64,000 nucleotides of DNA from Nocardia abscessus (lineage in GTDB: Bacteria > Actinomycetota > Actinomycetes > Mycobacteriales > Mycobacteriaceae), in NCBI RefSeq assembly GCF_015477775.1, contig NZ_JADLQO010000025.1, positions 1 through 64,000 of the forward strand. Reading direction: 5' to 3'. Shown piece by piece: positions 36,633-44,796 of the stretch. The notes beneath the pieces are model-generated. The model saw only the letters and a list, made by a program, of their open reading frames with translations, searched no databases and was not told the DNA's origin. Positions within the stretch are counted from its first letter, which is position 1. The number at the start of each line of letters is the position of its first letter. Both the position numbers and the translations under genes were made by a program.

Positions 36633-36657
36633 AAACCTACGGACGAACCGTAGGTTT
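36633..36657. promoter_or_regulatory. 25-bp palindromic operator, site 1
   Basis: Perfect 10-bp arms AAACCTACGG and CCGTAGGTTT flank ACGAA. The core CTACGG-N5-CCGTAG recurs at 57839-57855 upstream of the polyketide operon. Site 1 is 162 nt before the ATG of the first gene of the plus-strand operon, which includes a MarR-family regulator. Confidence 0.7.
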
Positions 36658-36819
36658 TGCCACCGTATCTTGTGACCCGCGAACTACCCGTGCCAAGGTT
36701 ATCCAGCCCGGTGCACGACGGTGCGGCCGCGGCTTCCTGGGGCTCCCCGATCAATCCATGTCGTATTGCGGGAACAGTCCGCTCCAGTTGTCGTGAACGG
36801 AACGAAAGGTATCGCTGCG

Positions 36820-37311
36820 ATGTCGGAAGACCTGGGGCTGGCCGAGCAGGTGAAGCGGCTCACCGAACGTATCGAGACGCTGGAGAACGTTCGCGAGCTG
36901 AACACCCTGCGGCACAACCTTCCCCGCTACATCAACGACGGCAGATGGGACAGCGTCGGCGAGTTGTTCAGCGAGACAGCGTTTCTCGACTACGGCCATC
37001 TCGGCCGAGCGGAGGGGCGCGCGGCCATCGAGCGGTACTTCGCCGGCCTGCCGCAACTGATCGAGGACAACAGCCCGGCCGCGCAGGTGCTGGTCAAGCA
37101 GTTCCTGCACGGGCACGACGTGGAGATCCTGGGTGACCGGGCGACCGGGGTGTCCTTCTTCGAGGAGAAGGTGGTGTTCGACACCGAAAGCTCCATCGTC
37201 GCAGGCAAGTTCACCGACAGCTACGTGCGCGAGCAGGGCCGCTGGCTGTTCTCGCGAATCACGCTCGACCTGTACTGGGTCATCCCGTACGCGCGCGGCT
37301 GGCAGCAGTAG
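36820..37311 (+). CDS. SnoaL-like / NTF2-like protein with N-terminal coiled coil
   Basis: A 163-aa protein. The first 35 residues (LAEQVKRLTERIETLENVRE) form an amphipathic helix, followed by the SnoaL_4 fold (LNTLRHNLPRYINDGRWDSV, FSETAFLDYGHLGRAEGR, KFTDSYVREQGRWLFSRITL). The ATG at 36820 has AAAGG upstream; the longer in-frame start at 36721 overlaps the control region. First gene of the operon under the palindrome. A cyclase or ring-modifying role in the polyketide pathway is possible but not shown. Confidence 0.82.
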   Translation: MSEDLGLAEQVKRLTERIETLENVRELNTLRHNLPRYINDGRWDSVGELFSETAFLDYGHLGRAEGRAAIERYFAGLPQLIEDNSPAAQVLVKQFLHGHDVEILGDRATGVSFFEEKVVFDTESSIVAGKFTDSYVREQGRWLFSRITLDLYWVIPYARGWQQ

Positions 37312-37338
37312 CTCCGCGTCCCGGCAGAAAGGCTCGCC

Positions 37339-37764
37339 ATGCTTCAGAAGAACACGACCCAGCGCCTCGGCTACTGGCTGCTGGACCTGCATCATCGGTT
37401 CGACGCCGCCACCGGGGAGATCCTGCGCGAGGAGAAGCTCACTCGCCGACAGTGGCAGATCCTGCACGCCCTCCAGATCGGCCTGAGTACCGTCGCGGAA
37501 CTCGACCAGGCGTTCGCGCCGTTCCTGCTGGTCGATCGCGATCAGTCCTACCAGCCGATCGTCGACGAGTTCGCCGCCCGTGGCTGGGTGGAGGTCTCCG
37601 GCGGCACGGTGCGTCTCGCCGAGGCGGGCCGCGCGGCACACGAACGCGCCGAAGTCCTGGTGAACGCGCACGCGGCCGAATCGTTGCGGGGCATCACCGA
37701 GCCCGAATTCCTCGCCGCGAACGCCGTCCTGCACAAGATCGCCACCAACCTCGGCCACGAGTGA
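37339..37764 (+). CDS. MarR-family transcriptional regulator
   Basis: A 141-aa winged-helix regulator. LHHRFDAATGEILREEKLTR RQWQILHALQIG (read as two parts), the recognition region STVAELDQAFAPFLLVDRDQ and wing GWVEVSGGTVRLAEAGRAAH follow the MarR layout. It lies 27 nt after the SnoaL-like gene in the same operon. MarR dimers bind short palindromes, so the repeated CTACGG-N5-CCGTAG sites are the best candidates for its operators, including autoregulation. This link is inferred from position only. Confidence 0.82.
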   Translation: MLQKNTTQRLGYWLLDLHHRFDAATGEILREEKLTRRQWQILHALQIGLSTVAELDQAFAPFLLVDRDQSYQPIVDEFAARGWVEVSGGTVRLAEAGRAAHERAEVLVNAHAAESLRGITEPEFLAANAVLHKIATNLGHE

Positions 37765-37836
37765 TCCGGTTTTCTCGCCGCTCGTCGCGGCAGCGCCGAC
37801 CGGGTCGACGCTGAACCCTTTCCCGAGGAGTGCATC

Positions 37837-38724
37837 ATGCCTTCCGTCCACGACCGGCCGTTCCGTTTCGGCCTGTGCGTCTTCACCCCGTCCACCCGAG
37901 CGGAGTGGGTGGCCAAAGTCCGAGCGGCCGAGGAACTCGGCTACGACGTCGTCTCGGTGTCGGACCATCTCGGCATGCCCGCGCCGATCCCGACGCTACT
38001 GCTGGCCGCCGAGGCGACCGAGCGCATCCGGATCGGCACGCTCGTGTTCAACACCTCGTTCTACAACCCGACGGTGCTGGCGCGGGACATCGCCACCGTC
38101 GACCGGTATTCCGGCGGCCGGGTGGAACTCGGCCTCGGCGCGGGGTATGACCGAGCCCAATTCGACGCTGCGGGGTTGCCCTGGCTCGGCGCGGGCGAGC
38201 GAGTTTCGCTGCTGGAGCGAACCGTCGCGGAGTTCCGCAGACCGCGGGCGCACCTGGATCAGTTCGCCCGATTCGAGCAGCCGTCCGGGCCACCGATCCT
38301 GATCGCGGGCCGCGGGGAGCGCGTGCTGCGGCTGGCCGCCGAGCAGGCCGACATCATCGCCTTCACCGGCACCACCAGGGTGCGCGACGGCGACGGGCTG
38401 AAACTCGGTGGCATCGCCGAGGTCACCGGCCGGATCGAGCTGGCACGCAGGCTGCTCGGTGACCGGATCGAGGAGGTGGAGCTGAACATCCCCATCCACC
38501 GGGTGCTGCCGAAGGGGACGACCGACGGCGTCACCGATGTCTGGCAGAACCCCCTCGAGTACGGCGCCGACGAACTCGCCGAGCTGCCGTCGCTGTTGTT
38601 CGGCACTCCCGAAGAGTGCGCGGACACGCTGCGCGAACGGCGCAAGACGCTCGGCCTGACCTACTACACCGTGCTCGAACCCGAGATGGAGGCCTTCGCC
38701 CCGATCATCGAAGCGCTCCGCTGA
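37837..38724 (+). CDS. LLM-class F420-dependent oxidoreductase (TIGR03621-like)
   Basis: A 295-aa luciferase-like protein. FRFGLCVFTPSTRAEWVAKV at the start, TERIRIGTLVFNTSFYNPTV, RYSGGRVELGLGAGYDRAQF and the C-terminal GTPEECADTLRERRKTLGLT are typical. Actinobacterial members reduce or oxidise with F420. The ATG has GAGG upstream. Operon position suggests a reductive or oxidative tailoring step on the polyketide. Confidence 0.88.
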   Translation: MPSVHDRPFRFGLCVFTPSTRAEWVAKVRAAEELGYDVVSVSDHLGMPAPIPTLLLAAEATERIRIGTLVFNTSFYNPTVLARDIATVDRYSGGRVELGLGAGYDRAQFDAAGLPWLGAGERVSLLERTVAEFRRPRAHLDQFARFEQPSGPPILIAGRGERVLRLAAEQADIIAFTGTTRVRDGDGLKLGGIAEVTGRIELARRLLGDRIEEVELNIPIHRVLPKGTTDGVTDVWQNPLEYGADELAELPSLLFGTPEECADTLRERRKTLGLTYYTVLEPEMEAFAPIIEALR

Positions 38725-38739
38725 GCAGAGGAGATCGAC

Positions 38740-40032
38740 ATGACCGAACAATCCACTGTGGACACCGGCACCGGATACGGCCGCAAGGCACCGACGTACG
38801 ACGCGCGGTTGACCGAGGTCGGCCCTGGCACGCCCATGGGCGAGGCGCTGCGACGGTACTGGCACCCGATCGCCACATCGGCGGCGCTCACCTCCGACCT
38901 GCCGCACCGCACGCGCATTCTGGGCGAAGATCTCGTCGTCTTCCGCGACGGGCAGGGTCGTGCGGGCGTGGTGTTCGAACGCTGCGCGCATCGGGGCGCG
39001 AGCCTGTTCTACGGCCGTATCGAGGACGACGGCCTCCGGTGTGGCTATCACGGCTGGAAGTTCGACGTGCGAGGTCGATGCCTGGAGCAGGCGTGCGAGC
39101 CGGATCGGGGACGCCGTCGCGATGCCGCACGCCAGCCGTGGTATCCGGTCGAGGAGCGATACGGGCTCGTGTTCGTCTATATGGGCCCGCCCGAGCGCAA
39201 GCCCGTCCTTCCCCGTTACGACTGCCTGGAAGACCTGGCCGAAGGCGAGCAGTACTACGCCGAGTGGCCGATCCCCGGAATGAACGTGACCGGCCCGGTG
39301 CAGGACTTCAGCTGGCTGCTGATCTACGAGAACACCATCGACCCGGTGCACATCAATTGGCTGCACTCCCAGCACAGCGGCTACCAATTCCTCGGCACGG
39401 GCACCACGGGCTTCCCCGAGGATTTCTTCGATCCCTACACTTTGCCCGGCCGAGTCACCTACGAGCGGACCGAGTACGGGGCGAAGTACGGCATCCGCTT
39501 CCTCGACAAGGAGGAGAACGGCGTGCGGCCCGAGCGCGTGTGGGGCGCGGAACTGCATCTGCCGAACGCCACCGCGTTGCCGGACTGGGTGCGGCTGGTC
39601 CCGGATGCGCGGGCCGACATGGTGATCTGGGCCGTGCCGGTCGACGACACCAGCCACCGCGCCTTCTTCTCCATTCGGTCCAGCGATCCCGAGCGCGTGC
39701 ACCGGTTCTTTCTCGGCATCACACAGAACGGCAAGAACCCGTGGGAATTGTCCGAGGAGGAACGTCAGCGCTTCCCCGGCGACGGTGAGGTGATGACGTC
39801 GCAAGGCCCCGTCGCGCTGCATTCCGAGGAGACCTTGGCGACCACCGACCGCGGCGTGGTGCTGCTACGCAGGTTGTTGCGGACCATGATCGACGACGTG
39901 GAGGCAGGCCGCGACCCGCAGGGCGTGAGCCTGGTCGACGTGCCGCCACGCCGCACCCAGGGTGGCATGTTCACTTTGTCCACCGCTACATCGGACGAGA
40001 ACACGACGGCAGCGTCCACGGCCGGAGTCTGA
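38740..40032 (+). CDS. Rieske non-haem iron oxygenase, alpha subunit
   Basis: A 430-aa oxygenase. The Rieske [2Fe-2S] ligands are Cys82/His84 (RCAHRG) and Cys101/His104 (CGYHGW). The mononuclear iron motif ENTIDPVHINWLH supplies His204 and His209, with Asp201 as the bridging residue. The long C-terminal catalytic domain and size fit phthalate dioxygenase/ligand-demethylase type enzymes. It starts 15 nt after the LLM gene and is followed 5 nt later by its reductase. Likely hydroxylation or O-demethylation of an aromatic polyketide. Confidence 0.92.
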   Translation: MTEQSTVDTGTGYGRKAPTYDARLTEVGPGTPMGEALRRYWHPIATSAALTSDLPHRTRILGEDLVVFRDGQGRAGVVFERCAHRGASLFYGRIEDDGLRCGYHGWKFDVRGRCLEQACEPDRGRRRDAARQPWYPVEERYGLVFVYMGPPERKPVLPRYDCLEDLAEGEQYYAEWPIPGMNVTGPVQDFSWLLIYENTIDPVHINWLHSQHSGYQFLGTGTTGFPEDFFDPYTLPGRVTYERTEYGAKYGIRFLDKEENGVRPERVWGAELHLPNATALPDWVRLVPDARADMVIWAVPVDDTSHRAFFSIRSSDPERVHRFFLGITQNGKNPWELSEEERQRFPGDGEVMTSQGPVALHSEETLATTDRGVVLLRRLLRTMIDDVEAGRDPQGVSLVDVPPRRTQGGMFTLSTATSDENTTAASTAGV

Positions 40033-40037
40033 GGGCC

Positions 40038-40994
40038 GTGGACGTGACGTGGATGGAGGCGGTGGTGGTCGCCCACTCCCCCGCCACTCCGGACATCGCG
40101 GTGATCGACCTCGCTCCGGTCGCGGACCACGAATTCCCTTCCTACACCGCCGGAGCGCATATCGATGTGCTGATCAATTCGGGACTGGTCCGCCAGTACT
40201 CGCTGTGTGGGCCGCCCGAACGGGGCCGGTACCGGTTGGCCGTGCTGAACGCGCCTTCCTCCCGTGGCGGATCACGGGCGATGCACGCGCTCGAGGTGGG
40301 CCACCGGATACGAATCTCGCCCCCGCGCAACCGCTTTCCTCTCGTCGCGGCACAACGTCATCTCTTGTTCGCCGGGGGAATAGGGATCACTCCCCTGCTG
40401 GCGATGGTGCGGCACCTCGAGCGCGAAGGCGGTGACTACGTGCTGCACTACTGCACCCGCGCACGTGCCCGCGCCGCCTTCTTCGACGAACTGGCCGGAA
40501 ACCCTCGAGTCACTTTCCATTTCGATGATGAGGGCTCCGGCCAGCTACTCGATATCGCCCGCGATCTGGGCGACCCTCGCCTGGACACGGCCGTCTACGT
40601 CTGCGGCCCGGACGGCTTCATGGACTATGTCCTGGGCAAGGCCGAAGCGCTCGGCTGGCCGCGACAAGCCCTGCACACCGAACGGTTCGGCAGTGACCGC
40701 GCCGAGTCGCAACCAGTGGCGTCCGAGTCGGGCGGATTCGCCGTCCGCCTGGCGTCCACGGGCGCCGAATACTTCGTCCCCGACGGCCGCAGCGTGCTCG
40801 ACGTGCTGTTGGACAACGGCGTCGACGCGCCCTATTCGTGTCAGCAGGGCATCTGCGGCGAGTGCGTCGTGCGGGTACTGGCAGGCGACCCCGACCACCG
40901 CGACGACGTGCTCACCGACGACGAGCACGCCGAAGGCCTGTTCACCACGTGCTCCTCTCGGGCCCACTCACCGGGCCTCGAACTGGATCTGTGA
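40038..40994 (+). CDS. Phthalate dioxygenase reductase-type electron-transfer protein
   Basis: A 318-aa protein in the order FMN-binding domain (AGAHIDVLINSGLVRQYSLC), NAD-binding domain (LLFAGGIGITPLLAMVRHLE, TAVYVCGPDGFMD) and C-terminal plant-type [2Fe-2S] ferredoxin (SCQQGICGECVVRVLAGDPD, then TCSSRA). It passes electrons from NAD(P)H to the Rieske oxygenase encoded just upstream. GTG start. It might also reduce flavin for the two-component hydroxylase at 56518, for which no separate flavin reductase is seen. Confidence 0.93.
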   Translation: MDVTWMEAVVVAHSPATPDIAVIDLAPVADHEFPSYTAGAHIDVLINSGLVRQYSLCGPPERGRYRLAVLNAPSSRGGSRAMHALEVGHRIRISPPRNRFPLVAAQRHLLFAGGIGITPLLAMVRHLEREGGDYVLHYCTRARARAAFFDELAGNPRVTFHFDDEGSGQLLDIARDLGDPRLDTAVYVCGPDGFMDYVLGKAEALGWPRQALHTERFGSDRAESQPVASESGGFAVRLASTGAEYFVPDGRSVLDVLLDNGVDAPYSCQQGICGECVVRVLAGDPDHRDDVLTDDEHAEGLFTTCSSRAHSPGLELDL

Positions 40995-41008
40995 TCGAAG
41001 GCCCCTGA

Positions 41009-41227
41009 CTGTATAGCTGGTGCTACCACACGACCACTGATCTGCTGGTGAACGTCGACGGCGACCAGGCCCCGGCTTCGGTGAACTCGCTCGTGTACTT
41101 CTACCGCGACGGCCGACCGCCCCACCAGACGAGCGGCCTGCGACTGGCCTGCACCGCAATTCGGACACCGGCGGGCTGGCGACTCCGCGAGGCGCGGGTC
41201 ATGCTCGCCTTGCTGCGCAAGGATTGA
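41009..41227 (+). pseudogene. 5'-truncated SnoaL/NTF2-like gene fragment
   Basis: The frame from 41009 to the TGA at 41225 reads WCYHTTTDLLVNVDGDQAPA then LVYFYRDGRPPHQTSGLRLA and GWRLREARVMLALLRKD, a clear C-terminal half of an NTF2-like protein. It lacks a usable start: a TGA is immediately upstream and the first Met-type codon is internal. It lies 15 nt after the reductase gene. It is probably the residue of a third SnoaL-like gene lost from the operon. Confidence 0.65.
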
Positions 41228-41266
41228 TCTCCGTAGGACAGGTCCGATACCTGGCGGAGGCGATTC

Positions 41267-41299
41267 GGTCGCGGGCAGTGGGATGCACGGCCCGCGACC
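41267..41299. terminator. Hairpin between convergent polyketide operons
   Basis: GGTCGCGGGC at 41267-41276 pairs exactly with GCCCGCGACC at 41290-41299 around a 13-base loop. It lies 33 nt after the transacylase stop on the minus strand and after the plus-strand operon, so it can serve both. Confidence 0.6.
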
Positions 41300-41331
41300 G
41301 AAGACGACGCTGTCGTGAGCGACTGCTGCGA

Positions 41332-42276
41332 CTACGGAGCGGAGATGGTGGAGGAGCTGACCTCGGGGGCGATGCGACGGGAGAATCCGGTCAGCACCTG
41401 GCCCGGGCCGAGCTCGATCAGCTCGTCGTAGCCGTCGGTCACCGCCCGCCGGATGGTGTCCACCCAGCGCACGGGCGCCAGGAGTTGCCTGCGCAGGAGT
41501 GCCCGGATCTCGGCGGGATCCTCGAGGTAGTCGGCCGTCACGGCGCTCAGCACGGGGATCTGTGGAGGGCGCAGGGCGCACCGGTCGAGTTCGGCGCCGA
41601 ATTCGTCGGTGATCTCGGTCATCAGCGGAGAGTGGAAAGCGCCGGCCACCTTCAATCGCACGACTTTCACGGCGCCCGCGGCCCTGGCCGATTCCTCGAG
41701 CTCGATCACCGCGGCGGTGTCGCCGGACACCACAGTTTGCCCGGGCTGGTTGTAATTGGCCACCTTGACCACGCCTGTCCCGACACCCTCGCACAGTTCG
41801 TCGATCCGCTCCGAGGGCAGGCCGATGATCGCGCTCATCGCCCCGTCGTAGCGATGCGAGACCTCGGCCATGAGTTCACCGCGCCGGCGCACCAGCCGCA
41901 GCGCGGATTCCTCGTCCAGCACCCCGGCGACGGCGAGAGCGGTGAACTCGCCCAGGCTGTGGCCGGCCACGGCCGCAGGCGCCAGTCCCTGCCACCTGCG
42001 GACCGCGACCAGCGCGAGGCTGGTCGCGAGAACGGCGGGCTGGGTGACGTCGGTGGCCCGCAGTTCTTCGGCGGTGCCCTCGACGCACAGTTTCGTCAGC
42101 GGCATGCCGAGAATGTCGTCGGCCCGCCGAAAAACTCTCTGCGCCACCGGATATCCCTTGATCCATGCGGCCATGCCCGGACGCTGAGACCCTTGCCCGG
42201 GGAACAGCCCCAATGTCCGTGGGCCGTCCGCTGGGTGGATCCCGGGCTGCTGTCGGATGGAAACGTCAACGGTCAT
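41332..42276 (-). CDS. fabD: Malonyl-CoA:ACP transacylase
   Basis: A 314-aa acyltransferase. GLFPGQGSQRPGM forms the oxyanion region, the nucleophile is Ser107 in AGHSLGEF and the catalytic His215 lies in GAFHSPLM. The conserved active-site Arg is at RLVRRRGELM. It loads malonyl units onto the ACP. Most type II polyketide clusters borrow the fatty-acid enzyme; here a dedicated copy is the last gene of the operon, 28 nt after the exporter. Confidence 0.92.
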   Translation of the reverse strand: MTVDVSIRQQPGIHPADGPRTLGLFPGQGSQRPGMAAWIKGYPVAQRVFRRADDILGMPLTKLCVEGTAEELRATDVTQPAVLATSLALVAVRRWQGLAPAAVAGHSLGEFTALAVAGVLDEESALRLVRRRGELMAEVSHRYDGAMSAIIGLPSERIDELCEGVGTGVVKVANYNQPGQTVVSGDTAAVIELEESARAAGAVKVVRLKVAGAFHSPLMTEITDEFGAELDRCALRPPQIPVLSAVTADYLEDPAEIRALLRRQLLAPVRWVDTIRRAVTDGYDELIELGPGQVLTGFSRRIAPEVSSSTISAP

Positions 42277-42304
42277 GGTTGCGACCTCCGGAGGTAGGTG
42301 GATC

Positions 42305-43540
42305 TCATGGCACGGCTTTCACGGGGCCGGGTCTCGTTGCCGGACCGGGCCGAGATCGAGCTGAGGAGCGCAGCTCGACGCCTGCGGCGACGACCGCGAT
42401 CAGCCCGGCCCCGGTGATCACCGCCGCGGCAGGCCGAGAGGTGTCGGAGCCGGCGGCGACGGCGATCGGCAGCACGAGCGCGGCGCCGAGCTGGACTCCC
42501 GTCTGATAGAGCGGGACGGCCACCGTGCGCAGTTGCGCAGGCACGGTCGCGGTCGACTGCATGTTCAGTGCCGCGAACGACAGCACGAACCCGGCTTCGA
42601 TCAGGATCAGCACCGGCAGCACGTCGGTCGGATAGTGCCGGATCTCGGGGCGGGTCAACAGCAGCAGGTGACCGGCGAGGGTCGCCACCGCCCCGGCGAG
42701 GATCAGCCGAGCGGTGCCGAACCGATCGACCAGCCGTCCCGCGAAAGGCACCGACAACGCCAGCGGAAGACTCGCGGGCAACAGGCCGAGGGCCGTCTGC
42801 CACGGTGACCAGCCGAGCAGTCGGTGCAACGACACGGCGAGCACCACGAGCAGGGCGAGATAGCCGCCGTTCAACGCCGCGGCGCCGAGGGCGGAACGCA
42901 CCAGGGAACCGTTGCGCAGCAACGCTATCGACAGCCGCGGCGGCGCGGTGACCGCAGCGTCCGGGACCACCCGCCACGCGGCGATCAGCAGCGCGAGCGC
43001 CACCGGGGCGGGGAACGCGAACAGCAGATGCCGATCCAAGGCGGCGAGCGCACCCGACAGCAACAGACCCGTGGTGAATCCGGCGGCACCGAACGCGGCG
43101 TACACCGAAATCGCGCGCCGCTGTTGCGCACCGGCCGGGAACTGCGCGGCGATCACCGCGAGACCGGCGGGCGCGGTGAGCGCCGCGGCGGCGCCCTTCA
43201 CCACCCGGGTCGCGACGAGCACCGCCACGCTATCGGTGAGACCGCCGATCACAGACGCGAGCGCGAAGACCGTCATCGCGGCGAGATAGACCCGCCTGCG
43301 GCCGAATCGGGCCGCCAGTGCGGGGCCGGACAGCAGCAGCGCGGCGAAACCGGCGGCGAAACCGGTCAGCAGCCATTGGGTCTCCCACACCGAACGGTGC
43401 AGATCGGTGGTCAGCACGCCGAGCGCGGGCACCAGGATCGAGCCTTCGATCGCGTCCAGGATCATGTTGCCCGACAACACGAGCAGCAGCACCCACCGGC
43501 GCCGGTCCCAGCGCGGCGTCGCGGGATGCGGCTCAGTCAC
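42305..43540 (-). CDS. MFS transporter, DHA2-type, probable polyketide exporter
   Basis: A 411-aa membrane protein with about 12 to 14 helices. LSGNMILDAIEGSILVPALG resembles the DHA2 D1 motif, ARFGRRRVYLAAMTVFAL motif A, and RVVKGAAAALTAPAGLAVIA motif B. The GTG start at 43540 overlaps the upstream LLM gene by 8 nt, so it is translationally coupled within the polyketide operon and likely exports the product. Confidence 0.87.
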   Translation of the reverse strand: MTEPHPATPRWDRRRWVLLLVLSGNMILDAIEGSILVPALGVLTTDLHRSVWETQWLLTGFAAGFAALLLSGPALAARFGRRRVYLAAMTVFALASVIGGLTDSVAVLVATRVVKGAAAALTAPAGLAVIAAQFPAGAQQRRAISVYAAFGAAGFTTGLLLSGALAALDRHLLFAFPAPVALALLIAAWRVVPDAAVTAPPRLSIALLRNGSLVRSALGAAALNGGYLALLVVLAVSLHRLLGWSPWQTALGLLPASLPLALSVPFAGRLVDRFGTARLILAGAVATLAGHLLLLTRPEIRHYPTDVLPVLILIEAGFVLSFAALNMQSTATVPAQLRTVAVPLYQTGVQLGAALVLPIAVAAGSDTSRPAAAVITGAGLIAVVAAGVELRSSARSRPGPATRPGPVKAVP

Positions 43541-44537
43541 GGCCGTCCTCCGGTGCGCCGAGCTGGAATTGCTTGTCCAACAGCGGCGGAAGCTGTTCAC
43601 CGACCAGTTCGATGTGGCGCAGCACCAGATCGTCGGGCATGCCTGCGATGCTGGCCCAGAAGATCAGATGCCGCACCGGCAGCCCGGCCGCGTGTTCGTG
43701 AATGCGTTCGGCCGCCTGCTCGGGGGTGAGGATCTCGAGCAGCCCCCACGACCCGTCCGCCGGACGCTGCCGCAGCTGATCGAGTTCCAGCACTGGCGGC
43801 ACCGGCGCGTCGGTCTCCTCCACCGACAGCCGGCGATAGGTGTTCATCTGATGCGCCAGATGCGGTGCCACCCGCTCCCAGGCGGCCTCGGGGTCGTCGG
43901 CCAGCAGGATCGGCAGCAGATCGGAGACCCTGGCCGACTCCGGATCGTGTCCGCCCTCGATCAGGCCCGCGCGGTAGTGCTCGAACAAGGTGCGCGAGAT
44001 GTGCAGGAATCCCAGGCCGAGCCGTCCGGTGAGCCGCGCGCCACGCGGCCCGTAGAACCCGCCCCACAGCGGCAGTGGGTCCTGGATCGGGCCCGGTGTG
44101 ATGCCGCCGGTCGCCCACAACCGCTGGATCTCGGCGATCGTCTCGCCGGTGCGGGCGAAGCGGCGGCCGAATTCGGCGTCGAAGAGCCGATATTCGGGGA
44201 CCCGGTAGCCCGCGCCGAGCCCGAGCTCGAGCCGGCCACCGCTGATCAGGTCGACCAGCGCCGCTTCCTCCGCCAGCTGCGCGGGCTTGCGCAGCGCGGG
44301 CAGCACCACCGCGGTGCCGATGCGCACCCGCCGGGTCCTGGCCGCGGCGGCCGCGGCGAAGGTGAGCGGTTGCGGAAGATAGCCGTCCTCGAAGAGATGA
44401 TGTTCGGTGAACCAGACCCCGCCGGCGCCGCGGTGCTCGGCCTCCTCACAGAATTCGAGGGTGCGGGCATAGTGGTCGGCCCACGGCCGCTGCCACTGGA
44501 CCGGGTTGCGCAGGTCGAAGAGTAGTCCGACATCCAT
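43533..44537 (-). CDS. LLM-class flavin-dependent oxidoreductase
   Basis: A 334-aa luciferase-like protein. It begins MDVGLLFDLRNP, has FTEHHLFEDGYLPQPLTFAA and ISGGRLELGLGAGYRVPEYR, the canonical luciferase-family motifs. The ATG is preceded by GGAG. It lies in the polyketide operon between the carboxylase epsilon gene and the exporter, so a tailoring oxidation or reduction is likely. Confidence 0.87.
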   Translation of the reverse strand: MDVGLLFDLRNPVQWQRPWADHYARTLEFCEEAEHRGAGGVWFTEHHLFEDGYLPQPLTFAAAAAARTRRVRIGTAVVLPALRKPAQLAEEAALVDLISGGRLELGLGAGYRVPEYRLFDAEFGRRFARTGETIAEIQRLWATGGITPGPIQDPLPLWGGFYGPRGARLTGRLGLGFLHISRTLFEHYRAGLIEGGHDPESARVSDLLPILLADDPEAAWERVAPHLAHQMNTYRRLSVEETDAPVPPVLELDQLRQRPADGSWGLLEILTPEQAAERIHEHAAGLPVRHLIFWASIAGMPDDLVLRHIELVGEQLPPLLDKQFQLGAPEDGRD

Positions 44538-44598
44538 GGTGGGGCTCCGTTCGTCAGCGGGAGGTTCGTCAGCGGGAGGTTCGCCGCCGGGAGGTGGT

Positions 44599-44796
44599 TC
44601 ACCGGGTGGTACTGGTCCACGCCCGAGGGTCGGTGAAGGCGGGTCGGCGCTCGAGGCGGCGCCAGCGGGCGGCGGCCCTGGCGGGTGCGGCGAGTGCGCG
44701 GAGGCGAACGTAGAGCAGGACGGTGAGCGCGCCGAGCTCGTCCGGGTCGGCGCTGCCCTTCTCGACGCGCAGGAAGGGGGCGGGCTCGGCGCTCAT
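44599..44796 (-). CDS. Acyl-CoA carboxylase epsilon subunit
   Basis: A 65-aa protein ending WRRLERRPAFTDPRAWTSTT, the short conserved C-terminus of actinobacterial carboxylase epsilon subunits such as AccE5, which bind and activate the beta subunit. The N-terminus FLRVEKGSADPDELGALTVL matches the family start. The ATG overlaps the beta-subunit stop by 4 nt. Together with the beta and alpha genes in this operon it makes a full three-part carboxylase. Confidence 0.85.
   Translation of the reverse strand: MSAEPAPFLRVEKGSADPDELGALTVLLYVRLRALAAPARAAARWRRLERRPAFTDPRAWTSTTR

Larger units (their letters stand above)
36272..36819. other. Regulatory intergenic region upstream of the plus-strand tailoring operon
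   Basis: No gene. It contains a 14-bp direct repeat pair at 36545-36588 and the 25-bp palindrome at 36633-36657, both described separately. The 160 bp between the palindrome and the ATG at 36820 probably hold the promoter and leader. Confidence 0.6.

Noticed and set aside
41231..41238. Third copy of the CTACGG/CCGTAG operator (CCGTAGG half-site)
   Set aside because: Only one half-site is present and the matching left arm is missing; it also lies behind both operons.
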